Below, in pieces: positions 22,971 through 36,550 of a stretch of 64,000 bases of DNA (position 1 is its first letter; every line of letters begins with the position of its first letter). Source of the stretch: Lichenostomus cassidix (Eukaryota; Chordata; Aves; Passeriformes; Meliphagidae); contig CM039198.1 of assembly GCA_008360975.2 (NCBI GenBank), positions 9,878,547-9,942,546 of the forward strand, written 5' to 3'. Under the pieces are notes generated by a model. That model was not told the DNA's origin, did no database searches, and saw only the letters and a program-made list of their open reading frames with translations. Made by a program: the position numbers and the translations under genes.

Positions 22971-25900
22971 GAGGATTCCTACGAATGCTTTCCAAATCCC
23001 TGTCAGGGCTTTTCTTCTCCAGCTTTTGATTAGGGAGTTCTGGTTCCTCCTTCTGAGGGGACCTAATGATGATGCTCTCACATTTGTAAGGAGGAGGTTT
23101 GCACCTTCCCATCCTCTGCTCCAGGCTGAGTGTTCAGCATTTTCTTTGCAAAACAAACCTTGCTTTGTAGTTGAGAAAAAGGAAGAGTTAATAGTGAGTT
23201 TAGCACAACAGGCATTTGGAAGAGACACTAGTTTACACATGTGCACAGGTCGATTTAGAACTTCCCCTACACTAATTTACAGTGGAGATTAATGACTTAT
23301 ATGCTGGCAAATCAGAGCACCAGTAAATCAGACTGTGAGAAGGCAAGCACAAGAACACCATCAGAAATGTCAACACTGAGAAGTTTCTTCTGATTCTCAT
23401 TAAATTAATGTGTAAAAGTCTCAACATTCACTGGGTCAAAAGGCGAAAAAGCAACTTTCATATTGTTTGATTACTATATAAAAGGTAACAACATGATGCC
23501 TTGTATACAGTAACACCTAATATACTATAGGATAAAAAACCCCCAAAACATAAAATTAAAGCAAATTAATGAAACAGCACTTTTGCATTGAAGTGCCTCT
23601 AATGTTCTACTTGTGCATAGAAAGCATGCAAACTTCAATTAGTCATTTAGACATTTTTGTAACAATAATGAGCATGGAAACCCAGCCAGTTCTGTGTGCT
23701 CTCCACAGCAGCATCCAAGGGAAGATGCACAACCCAAAACTCAAGCCCCGTGATGAGCCCTGAGACCAAGGACCCACTGAGCACCCAGCTGTCCCCCTGG
23801 GCCACATGGTCCCAAAGCACAAGCTTTTCCTTGCCCTAGACATCTAATGGGAGAAAAAAATACACCTTGAAGAGAGAAGAATTATGGTGACATTGAAAAT
23901 CTCAGACCCATTCCCCAGCACATTTAACTAGATTTTTTTTTTTTTTTTTACTTTAATCAGTTGGTTCCCAGAACTCCCCTCCTTTTCCTTAGAACATTGC
24001 AACCAGGTCTTGGGAAAGGTGATGAAGACAAACACCCTTCATCAGCAGCACCCATGCTGATGTGCTGAGGGTGTTTGGGATTCTGAGGGCAGCACAGGTG
24101 TGAGGGTTTGGCAGGTGCCAGAGCAGGTGCAGGGCCAGGAGCGAGGTGCTGGGTGAGGTGTCAGCAGCTCCCTGCTCCCCTGGAATGATGGATATTACCC
24201 TGATAAGCACTTTGCCAGCACCCTGCCTGTCGGGAGGCAGAGAGCCTGGCTCTCACTGCGTTTCTACTGGCACATTTCACCTCTAATTTGGGAAAAAATC
24301 TGGCATCCCACCCGTGCAGGGCTGCCAAGGGCTGCTCTAGATAATCTCTCCAAATAGAACGATGCGAAGTCTCCACTGCGCTGATGTCATGGGCAAAATC
24401 CCTGCCAGATTCAGTGAGACCCTGCTCTGCCTGTGGCCATCCCAGCATGAAGGGGACGAGCCAGGGGTGTGGGCCTGCAAGTGTGGATGGGGACAGTGGT
24501 GGCAGGTCTGTTCCCGTGGTCCTTGTGCCAGGGCTGTGCCCGTGTGTGTGGCAGTGGCTGCTGGTGCTAGGTGGGATTTCACCCCAGGTGAACCTTCCAA
24601 CTCTCTGGGATTATGTCCCTATCTCATAAACAGCCTGTGCTAATGGACATTGATGCCACCACCCTGACGAGCTGCTTTCCATCCTCCCTATGTCTGACAG
24701 TGACACCAGAGATAGCAAATTGTTCCTGCAGTGCTTGTGCCAAGATATCCCTGTGCCCCAGCCACAGGGAGCTGCCAGAGGACCCCAGGAGTGTCCAGCA
24801 GTGCTGCTCCCCATGAAGCTGGTGCCATCCCTTCAAACCAAAGGGATGTTCCTTGGGGATGGGGTCACTCACCAGCCAGCCAAGCTGTGCCTGCACAGCA
24901 CTTGTGACTTGGACAGTGGAAAGGGACCAGGGGCACCCTCAGCTCAGCCACCAGCAGACAGAGCTTCCTGCTGGGTTGGATCACTTGGAGAGGGAGGAAT
25001 GATCTTCTCATAACCCTGACCTGGGGTTTGGGGTCACAGACTGGAGGAGATCCCAAAGTACCTGAAGTTCAGAGCCCACAGCTGCAGCACACATCAAACA
25101 GGCTTTTTTACAGCTCTGTCCTGCTCCATCTGAGCCCTGGCCCCAACCTCAACCTTTTCCCAAACCTCCTGACATGTCCCTCATGGTGAGCCAGCTCCTG
25201 TCAAACCATCCTGTGTGAGCTGGCCCGGCCCTCAGGAACACACCCTGAAGTCTTTTCTTCATTCCCACAGAAAGTTCTGATTCCCAGGAAAGGATTGATG
25301 ACCAAAAGCTCCAGCTCTTGTGCTGCCCTTGGCCAAGGAGCCTCGTGGGTGAGGCTGGCCAGAGGGACAGCCCTTGGAGGATGGGGATGGGGACAGGGAA
25401 GTCCAAGCAGTTGATCTGCCAGGAGATGCACTATGAGGGGCCAAACTGCAGCTGCAGCCCATTCACACTCTGATCAAAAATTGGAAAGATTTAATGGGAA
25501 AACAATTATTTCTGCAGAGCATGTTTTCTTTATATGTAAGACTTTTTTCCTGCTTTCCTTCAGTTCCCTCCTAAGAAATGAGGTAAGAGCCATGGTCCTG
25601 TCTGTCCAGCCTGTTTGTGTGGGACACAGTCCAGAGCAGGGCCTGTCTCTCACTGGTTCACAGGGCTCAGCATCGCTTTGGCTGCACTCACACAGCATCA
25701 GCAACAGCAGCATTCCCTCAGGCAGCACCACACCAGTGGCTCCTGGATTAAACAAGGCCCATGCTGTAATGAGCTCTATAGGTGCCTCCAAAACTGACAA
25801 AACCATTTTCCCAAAAAGACACTTCTGTGTGCTTGCACACACAGACACACAGTGCATGAAGTGATGATAAGCCCAGAAATCCCTGGCTGTGGGATGAAAG

Positions 25901-27231
25901 TCATGCTGCAGATGGGATGGATGTGCTGCTTCTGATTCCATCTGAGCCATACTACTAAAAAGGAGAGATAGTAGTGTAAGAAATCAGTGTCTGTGCTGCA
26001 CAGAGTAAGTGAACCCTTGGCAGAATGTCACAGGATCACTGAGCACTACAGAGATTTCTATGGCTTTCTCTGAGCTGGGGTGGCAGACAGCAGGACATGG
26101 GGCTCCTTGTTGTGCTTATGAGAAAATTACCCCCAGGTCTGGTCTGCTACTTCCAACAAGAAGATAACTCTGAGCAAAGGGTTTTTTTGGCAGACATGTA
26201 AATGCTGGAGGATGGCTGGTGTGTGGTCTCTGCTTTTGTAACACCAGGGGCTCCCCAGCAAACGCTTCCCAGATAAAACCAAGTTGGTCTCCATGGGGTC
26301 ATTGGCTGCTGGGAGGTTCCTGTCCTCCCAGGGCAGTGAAGATGTCCCTTTTGTGGGTATGGGAAGGATGAACACCTCCTGCAGCAATGCCACAAGCACA
26401 GAGTTCCTCCTTCTCTCTCTGCACTCCCTGGGTATGGGATCAGGACCCTCCAGGCTCTCCTCTTGGCTGGTCTGTGCTGAGGGGGTGAAGAACAGTTGCT
26501 GTGTTCTTTCCCTTTCCTGCACCTGTCCTGCCTTGCAGTGAGCAGGAGCTGTGCTGCCAGAGCTGTGCTGGGTCACTCTGCTTTCCAGGGAAAGCCAGGC
26601 CAGGCCAGGGCTCCCCACGGGTTGTTCTCAGTCTCTCAGCAATGATCGAGTTGCACCAAATCCCGAGGAGTCAACCCAGATGGGAGGGCTGGGCTGGACC
26701 AGGATGCTCTTTGTAGGTGAAGGGCTGGAAGTGCAGCTTGGCCAGACAGCACCCCGGGATGGGGCTGGGTGGATGCTGAGAGCTGCCGGGGGGAGCTGCT
26801 GGAGCAGGAATGAATTTCCCAGGCTGACTGTAGGGGTCATCAGCCTTCAGCTTTTGCATGCAGGACTTGTCTACTGGCTAATTGAAGCCCTCTGGAAGCA
26901 GCTGTCCCCGCGGGCCACCAAGACACCCAGACAGACGGAGGGTAAACAAAGCCTGTGTTTTGCTGAAGAACACAAGTCCAGATCCAGTGCTTCCAGGCAG
27001 GAAGGGTTTCCCCCACAGCAGCGTGAATGCAGGCTGGGGGAAGGCAGTGGGCTCTGGGCCTTCCTGCAAGGAAACCACACAGGACTTCTGCTCAGTGGAC
27101 AAAAAGCAGCTCTGAGAGGAGCCAGCAGGACAGGCTTGGGACCAGATCCTGTCTGTGGATGGTGGTGACACAGCCTCAGTAGCTGGAAGGGATGGTCTGT
27201 CAGATCTAAGCCTTTCTCAGCTGAGGCAGAA
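22971..27231. other. Unassigned non-coding stretch
   Basis: No recognised family apart from a poly-T run at 23933-23951. The part from 23160 to 23660 is AT-rich. The part from 24240 to 24400 holds a few CpGs. The rest is CTG-rich. Open frames up to about 205 codons overlap on both strands and have no domain. Confidence 0.4.
23933..23951. repeat. Poly-T run
   Basis: Nineteen or so consecutive T residues. It could be the reverse of an A-rich retroposon tail, but no adjoining SINE or processed pseudogene is recognised. Confidence 0.85.
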
Positions 27232-27655
27232 CCACAGAATCACAGAATCACAGAGGTTGAAAAGACCTCCAAGATCAAGTCCAAGCTGTGCTCGATCCCT
27301 ACCTGGTCCCCAGCCCAGAGCACTCAGTGCCACCTCCAGGCCTTCCTTGGACACCTGCAGGGATGGGAACTGCAAACCTCCCTGGGCAGCTCCTGCCAGT
27401 GTTTAACTACTTCTTTAGTGAAGAAATTCCTCCTGATATCCAACCTGAGCCTCCCCTGACACAGCCTGAGGCTGTTCCCTCTTGGCTTCTTGTTATCTGG
27501 GAGAAGACATCAACCCCCCCAGCTATCCCCTCCTGTCAGGGAGCTGTGGAGAGGCAGAAGGAACCTCCTTTTCTCCAGGCTGAGCCCCCCTGGCTCCCTC
27601 AGCCACTCCTCCCAGTACTGACTCTCCAGACCCTGCCCCAGCTCCAAGTTGCTCA
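27232..27655 (-). mobile_element. CR1 LINE 3' fragment
   Basis: Starts CCACAGAATCACAGAATCAC, then GTTGAAAAGACCTCCAAGAT, CAAGTCCAAGCTGTGCTCG, CCCAGAGCACTCAGTGCCAC, GATATCCAACCTGAGCCTCC and CTCCAGGCTGAGCCCCCCTG. It ends near CCAGACCCTGCCCCAGCTCC. This is the reverse-strand CR1 order with the octamer tail at the left edge. A 261-codon plus-strand frame overlaps it and is therefore repeat-derived in part. Confidence 0.92.
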
Positions 27656-28889
27656 TACTCTGCCTACCAAACTGCACTTGGCACAGGAGCTCCCCGAGGA
27701 GAGGCCAAAGCAGGCAGGGGCTTCCTGGGGGACACAGCACATGACACCAGCTGACACCTGGAGGAGGGACTGGAGATTGGCTGAGGGTGAAAAAGGGCTG
27801 TCAGCTGTCACCTCTGAGCTCAGGGGACCTGGGGACTGGGTGGAGTCACAGGGTGGGAACTGGGCTGCCAGGGATGGAGGCTCCTCATGGCACACCAAAG
27901 GAGCTGACAATTTATTCTGCCCCCACAACTGTTGCTTCAGCAGGAGATGGGGGATTGTTGAGAGCATCAGCAGTGACCCATGGGGTCCCTCTGGCCGTGC
28001 AGCTCCCTCCCAGCTCAGCTCCAGGGGCACAGCACATGAGGTGCTTGAGCAGCTTGAGCTGGCAGGATCATAATCCCAATCCAAAGAAAATTCTGCCATT
28101 TGGAGATTGGATTTTGTCTCTAATCAGGATGAAAACAACGAATTTTCAACCGGCCAGTCACATGTAATTTGAAGAATGGCACTAGAGCCAACTGAAGTAA
28201 TTCAGTTTGAAATTTTTTTTTTGTTTTACTTCTTATTTTTTATGAGATATACTGGAATAATAAAGTCAGTAGGATACAGAAACAAAAAGTCAAAACAAAA
28301 AATCAGGGCGTTTCACCAGCTAATGCAAAAGCCAAATATCTTGACATCAGCAGAATGTTTCATTTCAATGTTTTTTCTAAACAAATTTAGACTATGGAAA
28401 GTTTCCATTGAGATGAATTGGCAGAAAAGTGTGACCAGCTCTGCTGGCAGGGCACAGGCTGTCTGTGCCCAGAGGAATGATGCACAACCCACCTCAGGGC
28501 ACACAGGCACCCGCCTGCCTTCTCCAGGATGTTCCTCAGATTCGCCACCTGGAAATCCCTGCGTGCCTGGGATGGAATTTGAGCTCTCCATGCAGCTCTG
28601 CCTGGCACTGGGTACAGTGTGCTGGATGTGGAGACACCAAGCCAGAAAACACCTGCAACTGCATGACTTCAAACTGGAGCAGCATCTCAGGGAGGTTGTT
28701 CAGCTGCTCCTGCTGTCTGCCTGCCCATGGGAAGATCCCTGCTGTCAGTCTGGGGCACAGGAATGAGCCCATGGGCTTTGCAGCTTGCTCCCTGCCAAAC
28801 CAGTGCTCCCAGTCTGAGCTGAGCCCAAGGCCCCAGGGCAGAGGAAGGGTATGCTTTTTCCTCAAGCCCTGGGGATCCTTCTGTGGACA
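27656..28889. other. Unassigned non-coding stretch
   Basis: No recognised gene or repeat. Positions 28080-28440 are AT-rich with a short T run. It lies between two CR1 copies of opposite orientation. Confidence 0.4.
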
Positions 28890-29303
28890 TTGAGCACCTC
28901 TCCTATGGGGAAAGGCTGGGAGAGCTGGGACTGTTCAGCCTGGAGAAGTTTCAGGGTGACCTAATTGTGGCCTTCCAGGACCTGAAGGGAGCTACAAGAA
29001 ATATTGGGAGAGACTGTTGAGAAGGGAGGGAGGGACAGGACAAGAGAGAATGGGTTTACACTGACAGAGGGAAGGGTTAGGTGGGATATTAGGAAGGAAT
29101 TGTTCCCTGTGAGGGTGGGCAGGCCCTGGCACAGGGTGCCCAGAGAAGCTGTGGCTGCCCCTGGATCCCTGGCAGTGTCCAAGGCCAGGTTGGACATTTG
29201 GGCTTGGAGCAGCCTGGGACAGTGCAAGGTGTCCCTGTCCATGGCAGTGGGTGGAATTAAATGAGCTTTGAGATCCATTCCTACCCAACCCATTCTGTGA
29301 TCT
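28890..29303 (+). mobile_element. CR1 LINE 3' fragment
   Basis: The plus-strand order starts TGAGCACCTCTCCTATGGGG and continues GAGAGCTGGGACTGTTCAGC, GGTGGGATATTAGGAAGGAA, CAGAGAAGCTGTGGCTGCCC and AAGGTGTCCCTGTCCATGGC. It ends in CCATTCTGTGATCTACCTG with a degraded tail. About 410 bp is retained and it is closely related to the 17.0 kb copy. Confidence 0.94.
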
Positions 29304-32300
29304 ACCTGCCAAGCCAGGTGACCCCAACCACTGGGTCTGGCTGCATTGTGAGCCTCCCTGAGCTCAGCTGAGCTCCCAAGCTCAGTCCCAGGAAGGGCTG
29401 AGCCTCCCAGCAGTGTCAGGCATTACTGCAAGGCTGTGGCATTGCTTGTAGCAAATGTCACACGAGGAGCTGAGGTCTCTGAGCACCACCTTGGCTGCCA
29501 AGCCAGCAGCAGCCTGTCCTGCCCGCAGTGCTGGGCGGGAATATCCTCATCATTCCAACAAAACCTCTAAGAGCATCAGAAAATGTTCCCACCCCACACC
29601 AGGATCAAACTGAAAACTCGAGAAATTTCCACGAAAAACCAAAGAGGCTCCCAAATGGATTGTCATGGCATGAGACCAGCTGGGGTGTGGGAAGGAGGAC
29701 CAAGGTCTTCTTCAGTGCTGGCAGAGGGGGGACTTGGCTGGAAGTGTCCCAGACCCCAGCTGAGTTCTAGACCAGCGTGTTTGTACTGCCTGTCCCACTG
29801 CAACTTTCCACAGCATAAATAAAGGAATAATCACTTGAACTTGAGCCCAGGTCAGTACCTTAACGAGCAGACTGCAGTCCAACTTTCCCTTTGAGTTAAT
29901 GAATATTAATTAACTAGACACAATTGAGCAGCTCCAGCAGGACAGGAAAGGCATGTGCTTGTCCTGGGGTGTCCTGAGTGCTGTGCTCCCCTGGCTCACA
30001 GTGGACTGGAGCTGGGTCTCTGCTTTGCTGTCCCTCCCAGCTGTGACCTGAGCAGTAGGTGATGGGCCACTGCAGGGTGGTCTGCCCCAGCCTCCAGGAG
30101 ACAATCCCTCCCCTACACCCCTGACCTTCTCAGATAAGACTTTAACTCAAGCTGGTGCATTCCTGTGTGACATTTTCCTCTTGATTAATCAGCTAGTTCA
30201 TTTTTTCCCCCAATGAAACTCTATTGTGATGGAAAATTCTGACGTAGAGGTGAAGCTGCTGCTCGCCTCAGTGCCGTGGCTGTTGGCTGCTGCTCTGCTG
30301 AATCCCCAGGGTGGGTGGGCACAGCCTTGCCTCGCTGTGGCACACATGGAGAGATGGGTCCTTATCTCCTGCATCAGGCAGGCTGATTCCAGGGCAGTCA
30401 GACATTAGGAGACTTTGCTCTGCTGTGAAGCAGGCAGGTGAATTCACACGTGGGATGTGGCCCAGGGCAGGGCATATGATTCTTCATCGTGGTTGTTCCT
30501 GCAGCCTGGCACTACCCTGGCAGAGCTGGGAGCAGAATGATGTGCTCAGGCACGACCCCATGTGAGGGATGGGGGTTTGGGGAGTGGGGATGGGCTGCTG
30601 CTCTCACGCTGGGGAGAGCTCAGCCTCCCAGGAGCACCCATGCCAAGAGTACATGATGCTCTCCAGATGCTCCCTCTTCTGCTCACAAAGGCAGAGATTG
30701 ACACAATAAACAAACAATTTGTAAAATTCTTTAGTGAGGGCAAAAAACCCCACATTAACTGGAAACATCGATACCCCCTGAAAGAGTGCAGGAGGGGGGA
30801 GCATTCCCAGGACCTGATGTTATACCAGTGGGTATAGAAATGGAAACATGCACAGGACTGGATCTTCAGGCAGGGCAATTCACCAGAGAATAGGAAGTTG
30901 CCAGTCCCCAGACAATGTCTTGCCTTGTTCAGCATAGGGGAGAGCAATGTGTTTGCACGTGGCTGGGGAGCTGGGGGTCTGTGCAGGGAACAGAGACATC
31001 CTCCTCACCCACCACCCCACACTGCTGGGCTGGGCTTCTCCTCGCGAACTGTGCCTCTGCCCCAGGCAGCACCAGGTGTCATGGGCACCATCACCACCTC
31101 GTGAGAAGGTTCTGACCACCCAGTTTGGTCTTAGCTGACTTTATTTAAATGCCCATGTGCCAAAGGTCCATGAGTATGAGAGAAGCTTCTCTTAAACTCT
31201 GTAAGTTTCTTGGTTTCTTAATTTCAAAGAATGGCTCAAAATCACCCCTCTAAGGGCTCCTTTGTGAGACTTGTGCCATTCTTACCACTGGCCTTTCAGC
31301 CACCATCATGGTCCCAGATTGGGTCTGGTTCCAGCAAACCTTTGCTCAGTATCCTATCCCTGAACTCCTTGAAATAAAGGGTTAATCAGGGAGGACAGTC
31401 CAGCTCGTCAGGGTCTGACTTTAGGGGACAATGTGACCCAGAGCCCCTGGACCCACAGCAGAGGCTTGTTGGGTGTTTGTATCATGACAATGTGACTGCT
31501 GGTTCACTGTTCATGTGCCCACAGGGACTGTCCAAGGTCAGCACGGCCAGTGTGACCTGTTGTGTCTGTGACAGCCCAGCCTCAGCCCTGTGCTCCAATT
31601 CCTCTGGAGCACAGCACCTGCCCTGTCCTGCCATTCATGGCATATGATGCCCACCCAGCACTCTGTCAAGAGTCCAGTTCCTGAGCTTTGAGGCACCAGG
31701 GATTTTTTTGTTCCTTATTTCTCTCCTTTGGAAGCTTTTCTGACACTTCTCTGGTTTGATGCCTGGAAAACACCTTTTACCTTTTCATCTTCATGGCTAG
31801 ATTGTCCTGTGACAAGCATGTCCTGCAGTTCCAGTAGCTCTGTCTCCACCCAGAGTTTATCCCTTTCACAATCCCTCACAGCTGGAGTGTCCCAGTCCCA
31901 CCTGGAGTGACTGACTCTTCCTCCCTCACCTCCTGGGAGGTGATGTTCCTCTTGAGCTTTGACTGCACTTTTTAGCCTTTTTTGACTTTTTTTACTCAGT
32001 GCAGACTTCTCCAGCATGATCCCTCTTGTGGTGGCAAAACCATGACTTAAAGTAAATTCAAAGCATAAGATCTCAATACTTTTTGAGTAATCCCACCAAT
32101 TATTTCTGTACAAAATGAAACTCCTCTTATCAGCACCTCTTTGTCTCTTCTAGCCAGACCCACCAAGTACTGCCCTGTCCAGGCTCTCTTCAGCAGATGG
32201 CAGAGTCAGGAGAAGATGGAGATTCCAGCCCTTACTCAGCTGCCACCTCCTGCCCCATAAAAACCTCTGGTGTCAGCGTCCAGTGTTGCTCTAGAGCATC

Positions 32301-33911
32301 TCCTATCATTGTCCCCAGGCAAATCCCATAAAATGAGGCTCAAGCCACCAGGACACCCTTCTCCAACACCCCAGCGTTGGGAGGGAGGTGCAGAAGCCCC
32401 TCAGAAAGACGCTGTCCCTGTGCTGGGATGGATGGTAATGTCCTGGCAGCAGCTCAGGGCTGAGCTGCTGCTAACCACATCCTTCAGCTCTGGGCCGATC
32501 AGAGCCAGGGCTGCAAACAGCCTCAGTGTGAGTGTGGCCTGCTCAGGAACAGCTCCAGGAATGATTCAGAACCAGAGTCCACATGATGCTGCACCCCCAG
32601 CCAGAGCCCCAGTTTTCACACGACTTAGGTGGGCTGTTCCTGTAAGGCACATCCAGCAGCTGCTCCGCTTCTCCTATCAGATAAAGTGCCGAGGTCTCGT
32701 GTCAGGGACTCGCTAACAAGCAAAACGTGGAGCAAGCGGGAAAGGGGAGAAAGGCTTTGGGTTTGCTGCAGATTCCAAGAGGCTTTGCGGAGGCAGGAAA
32801 GTCTTTCCTGCAGTTATTTCTGTCTTTCCGTTCATTGCACAGGGGGAAATGGCATTGTAATTCCTAACCAAGATTTCACTGTGCTGTTGCCTCTCTCTGA
32901 TTTACCATCCTCAAATCCCTGTGGAAGTGCCTTTGCTGGTCTGGGCCAACTTTTACTTTGGCAGTTCAGGAGGAAAAATCACAAATGTCTGTGAAAGTCA
33001 CCAAAATATTCCCTGAGTTTTCATCACTTGAATGAATAAAAAGAATAAAAAGCAGAGCAGAGGAGGGGGAGGGCTGGAAAGGGTGCAGAGAGCAAACAAG
33101 CATCGTTTAGAAAAGCATGCTGTTATTCCTGGAAGTTGGTTTGTGGAAAGACAATTTACAACGCCTATGAAAAGTTTGGCTATTCATCCCATTCCCATTT
33201 GGAGCTGGTAACCACAATGGCAGGCTCCCCTTTGCCACGCAATTACATAGCGTGATCTCCAAACCCAAACAGCTTCCCCCAGCCCCAGTGCTGCTTTCCA
33301 GCTCTGCTCCTGGGGTACTTGGGCTGCATTTTACACAATGGGCAAAACTTGGCTCTGTAAACGAGGCCACTATAGAAAATTATATTTAACTTTTGTTTGC
33401 CCTACCCCCTTTTTTGCAAAGGGAAAACATTTTGTAGTTTGTTTGCAGTTTGTTTTCTAAAAACCCCAAAGGAATTCCTGCTGGTGACACGGAGATTTGA
33501 AGGGGGAAGGGAGAATCAAAGAGCAACCACTGAGAAACAGATTTCAAGGTCTTGAAGAAGGTAGTTTTAAAAGTGTGTTCCTCACAAATAAACAAACAAA
33601 CAAAGGTAACATTGGGGAGACATGGAAAAATCCTACTGAGTGGTGTGCTGCTCAGCACAGGACTGCCTTTCCTGTGCCCCGAGGCAGGCAGGAGAGCTTG
33701 GGTGATGTCCAGAACTCCAACATGCTGGAAGCCTCAGCAAGGACACAGGAGCTCCCTCTGGCTCAGCCCCACCTCCAGCCAAGTGACAGACAGTGCTGAC
33801 CAGAGCTGGGCCCTCCACTACAAATTCCTCTTGCATGGCATCCCACAGCCAGCACGGAGCAGCACACAGGTGACAGGAGACTTTCATTCTCTAAACATCA
33901 GGACCATCTCC
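29304..33911. other. Unassigned non-coding stretch
   Basis: No recognised repeat family. A 132-codon minus-strand frame at 31715-32113 is lysine- and glutamate-rich in its second half. It has no domain I recognise and no visible gene context, so I do not call it a gene. An AATAAA lies near 29818. Positions 32690-33060 hold a few CpGs but no clear promoter. Confidence 0.4.
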
Positions 33912-33947
33912 CCCTTCCCATGGCTAAATCCCTTCCCATGGCTAAGT
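33912..33947. repeat. 18-bp tandem duplication
   Basis: CCCTTCCCATGGCTAAAT is followed directly by a copy differing at one base. Confidence 0.9.
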
Positions 33948-34928
33948 CCCACCCACTGAGGCCTGAGATGGATGTTCTGGAGCTTCTCCAGCTGCCCTGC
34001 ACTGAGTGTCCTGTCTGCCTCCACCTGTGGCTGTTATCTCTGGAACCAAATCACCTGGATGCAAATCAGATACCAGAAAGGCCCCATTTCCTCCAGAATA
34101 ATTGAGAGGGAAATGCCCTTGGTTGCTTTCTCTGGGCATGAAGTGCAGTGGGGCAGCAGAGCAAGGAATTTGGCCTTACTTCCTCACATAGCCCAATGCT
34201 CTAAGAAACAAGTAATGTGAGCTTGGGCTCCGATGTGCCTGCTTTTCCCATCCTCTGTGTCCCTTTTCCATGCACTGGAGGGGGAAAAATCTACGTGGAG
34301 AGCCTTTGATGGTTACACAGAGACACCAGCTCTGCTCTTGCCTTCTCCTGTGGATGAGGGGAGATGGTTTTGTGGGGAGGAGGCTGCTCTGGGGCCCTGC
34401 AGGGGATCAGGGACCCCAGCTGGGCAGCAGGAGCAGGGCACAGTGGGCAGGGGACATCTCTTGGTGCAATGTTTGCTAAATAAAGAGCACTTGAAAATAA
34501 ATGCCAGAACATGCATGTTCCTGAACTCGGGCTCATGCTATTTAGGGACTCTGCAAAGCAAATAAAATGCCTATTACTAAATAACTATTTAGAGAAAATC
34601 CTGCAGAAAGATCTAGAGAGAACTATGTGTTTTAGCATGGTCTGTTTACAGTGCATCATTGCTGGTCTGTGGAGAACTGTGCTGTAACCCAGCAAAAATG
34701 CATCTGCATTCCTTCGCTGCAAAAATACTCATGCACAGACATCACAACAGCATCGCAGCTATGTGCCTTTCTTCCTGGCTTTTTGTTGTGCTGTTGTTGT
34801 TTTGGTTTTGTTTGCTTTTTGGTACTTTCCCAGCTTCTAGGAGATTGACCTAATATATCCTTGGCCCAGGCTGTGCTGTCAGTCAGATCTCTGGTAATGA
34901 GCTCTGCTGCTCAAGTGCTGCAGGCTTG
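33948..34928. other. Unassigned non-coding stretch, partly AT-rich
   Basis: Around 34470-34660 there are several AATAAA words and CTATTTAG-like words in a short AT-rich block. No coding frame ends there, so the AATAAA words are not strong evidence of a transcript end. Confidence 0.35.
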
Positions 34929-34976
34929 TGGCTGGGGACAGTGGTGGCTGGGGACAGCTGTGGCTGGGGACAGCTG
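34929..34976. repeat. 16-bp tandem repeat
   Basis: Three head-to-tail copies of GTGGCTGGGGACAGCT occur, the first with two changes at its end. Confidence 0.93.
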
Positions 34977-36550
34977 TGCCATGGCCATGCTGGAGCCTGG
35001 GAATGCTGGCACAGGGACTGGATGGCACTGTGAGTAAACTGTGAGCACCCAGCCCTGCAATTCCTCCTCCAGCACAGATCACCCCTCCTGGGAGGGAGCC
35101 AGGAGCTGGGACACACTGTGGCTGTCCTGCTGTGTCCCACACTCACTCCCAGAGCCCCTTTGACTGCTGGCAGCAGGTGAACTCTGCATTTGGGGGACTG
35201 ATCTGGTGAGATGCATGGAGAGAAACACTTGCCAGCAGGTGTAAGTCCAGGTGTGCCAGGGAATCAGCCAGACTCTGGAAAAATGTCTACAAGAAAGTTT
35301 TGCCAGGCTGGGTAAAAGCAGGTGGTGGCAGTGGCAGGGGAAGCTTGCTAGAATGACCTGGCAAAGACACTTTTCCAAACACAGGTGTCTCCATCTCCAT
35401 CATCTCCATGGAGAGATGTGCAGGTGGGCAGACAGGTTGGCTCTGACTCTTAGTTTTAGACAGCCTGGTAGCTTGGAGAATCAAAGGTTTCTCCTCTTGA
35501 TTTCTGTCCAGGCAGCTGTTGGGACAGGGGGACTGAGGAGAAAAGGCAGCAGAATGCTGAGTTTCCTCAGGCTGCTCCTGGATCCCCAGCAGTCTGTAGG
35601 GAGACCTGAGCTCTGTCTGACTCCCCTCCTGCCAAACTCTGCATGCCACAAGCCCTGGCTACCCCAGCATGGCCAGAGGCAGTGGCACAAGGCACAACCC
35701 ACTCATCCCATCCCCTCTGTGTGGAGCTGGCTCTGCCCACCCTGCTCAGGCCCCGGGCTGGGCAGCGATGCCCTGTGAAGTGTGGCTGTGCCTGTGAACA
35801 GAAGCTCACAGGGAGTGCAGCTGCATCATCCTGTGCTTTCCCACTTCTCATTCCTCTACATCCCTGTAACATCCAGACTGTTTTTTTCCTTCCCTTTTGC
35901 TGGTTTATTGCTCTCCAACCTACTCTGGGTGAGCAGAGCACTTCTGGGACACATTATTTACTAGAAGGTATTTGGTACATTGCTTTAATAATGAGAACAA
36001 TTTTTTTTTTCAAAGCCTTACAAATATGTTTAAAATCTAAATACAATGAGGCAATGCAACATCATTTAATAGTTCCAATAATGTGCCAAGCCTGGGAATG
36101 ACAAAAGCTGCCAGCAGGGTGCTACAAAGCAGGGTTCAGAACCCCACTGCTTCCCAGCTAAGCAGAAACAGATTTCCAGCAGTAAGACATTTGTTAACCA
36201 TTTTGGAGGCTGCAGGATGGGGCGTGGAACAAGCCTGGCCGCCTCTGTGTCACTGCCTTGCAAAATCCTTGGCACAGGCATGCACCAGCGTCCTTGGAAT
36301 TAAGGCCCTTGTGAAGACTTAAAGGCTTAGTGGACTAATATACTTAAGATGGATTTTTCCAAATATTATTCTAAGTCATTCAGAAACACCGTGTCCTGGT
36401 GCTGGTAAGTGTGAATGAGCAGAGCTCCAGGAGCAGTGCGATGTGTGCTGGAGGTGTTCCCTCCAGGGCTGTGCAGGGAAGCAGAGGGAAGGGCAGTGGC
36501 ACTCAGCCCTGAGGCTGTGATGGGAGGTTGGGACCTTCTGCCTGCTCAGA
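34977..36550. other. Unassigned non-coding stretch
   Basis: No recognised element. Positions 35940-36070 are AT-rich with a T run at 36001-36010. Nothing supports a gene. Confidence 0.4.

Noticed and set aside
23933..23951. Poly-T run as the tail of a reverse-strand processed pseudogene
   Set aside because: No recognisable coding sequence or target duplication adjoins it.
27288..28073. 261-codon plus-strand open frame
   Set aside because: Its first part lies on a reverse-strand CR1 copy and the remainder has no domain, so it is a repeat-derived chance frame.
34470..34660. Several AATAAA words suggesting a 3' UTR
   Set aside because: No coding frame ends nearby and the words occur in a generally AT-rich block where they are expected by chance.
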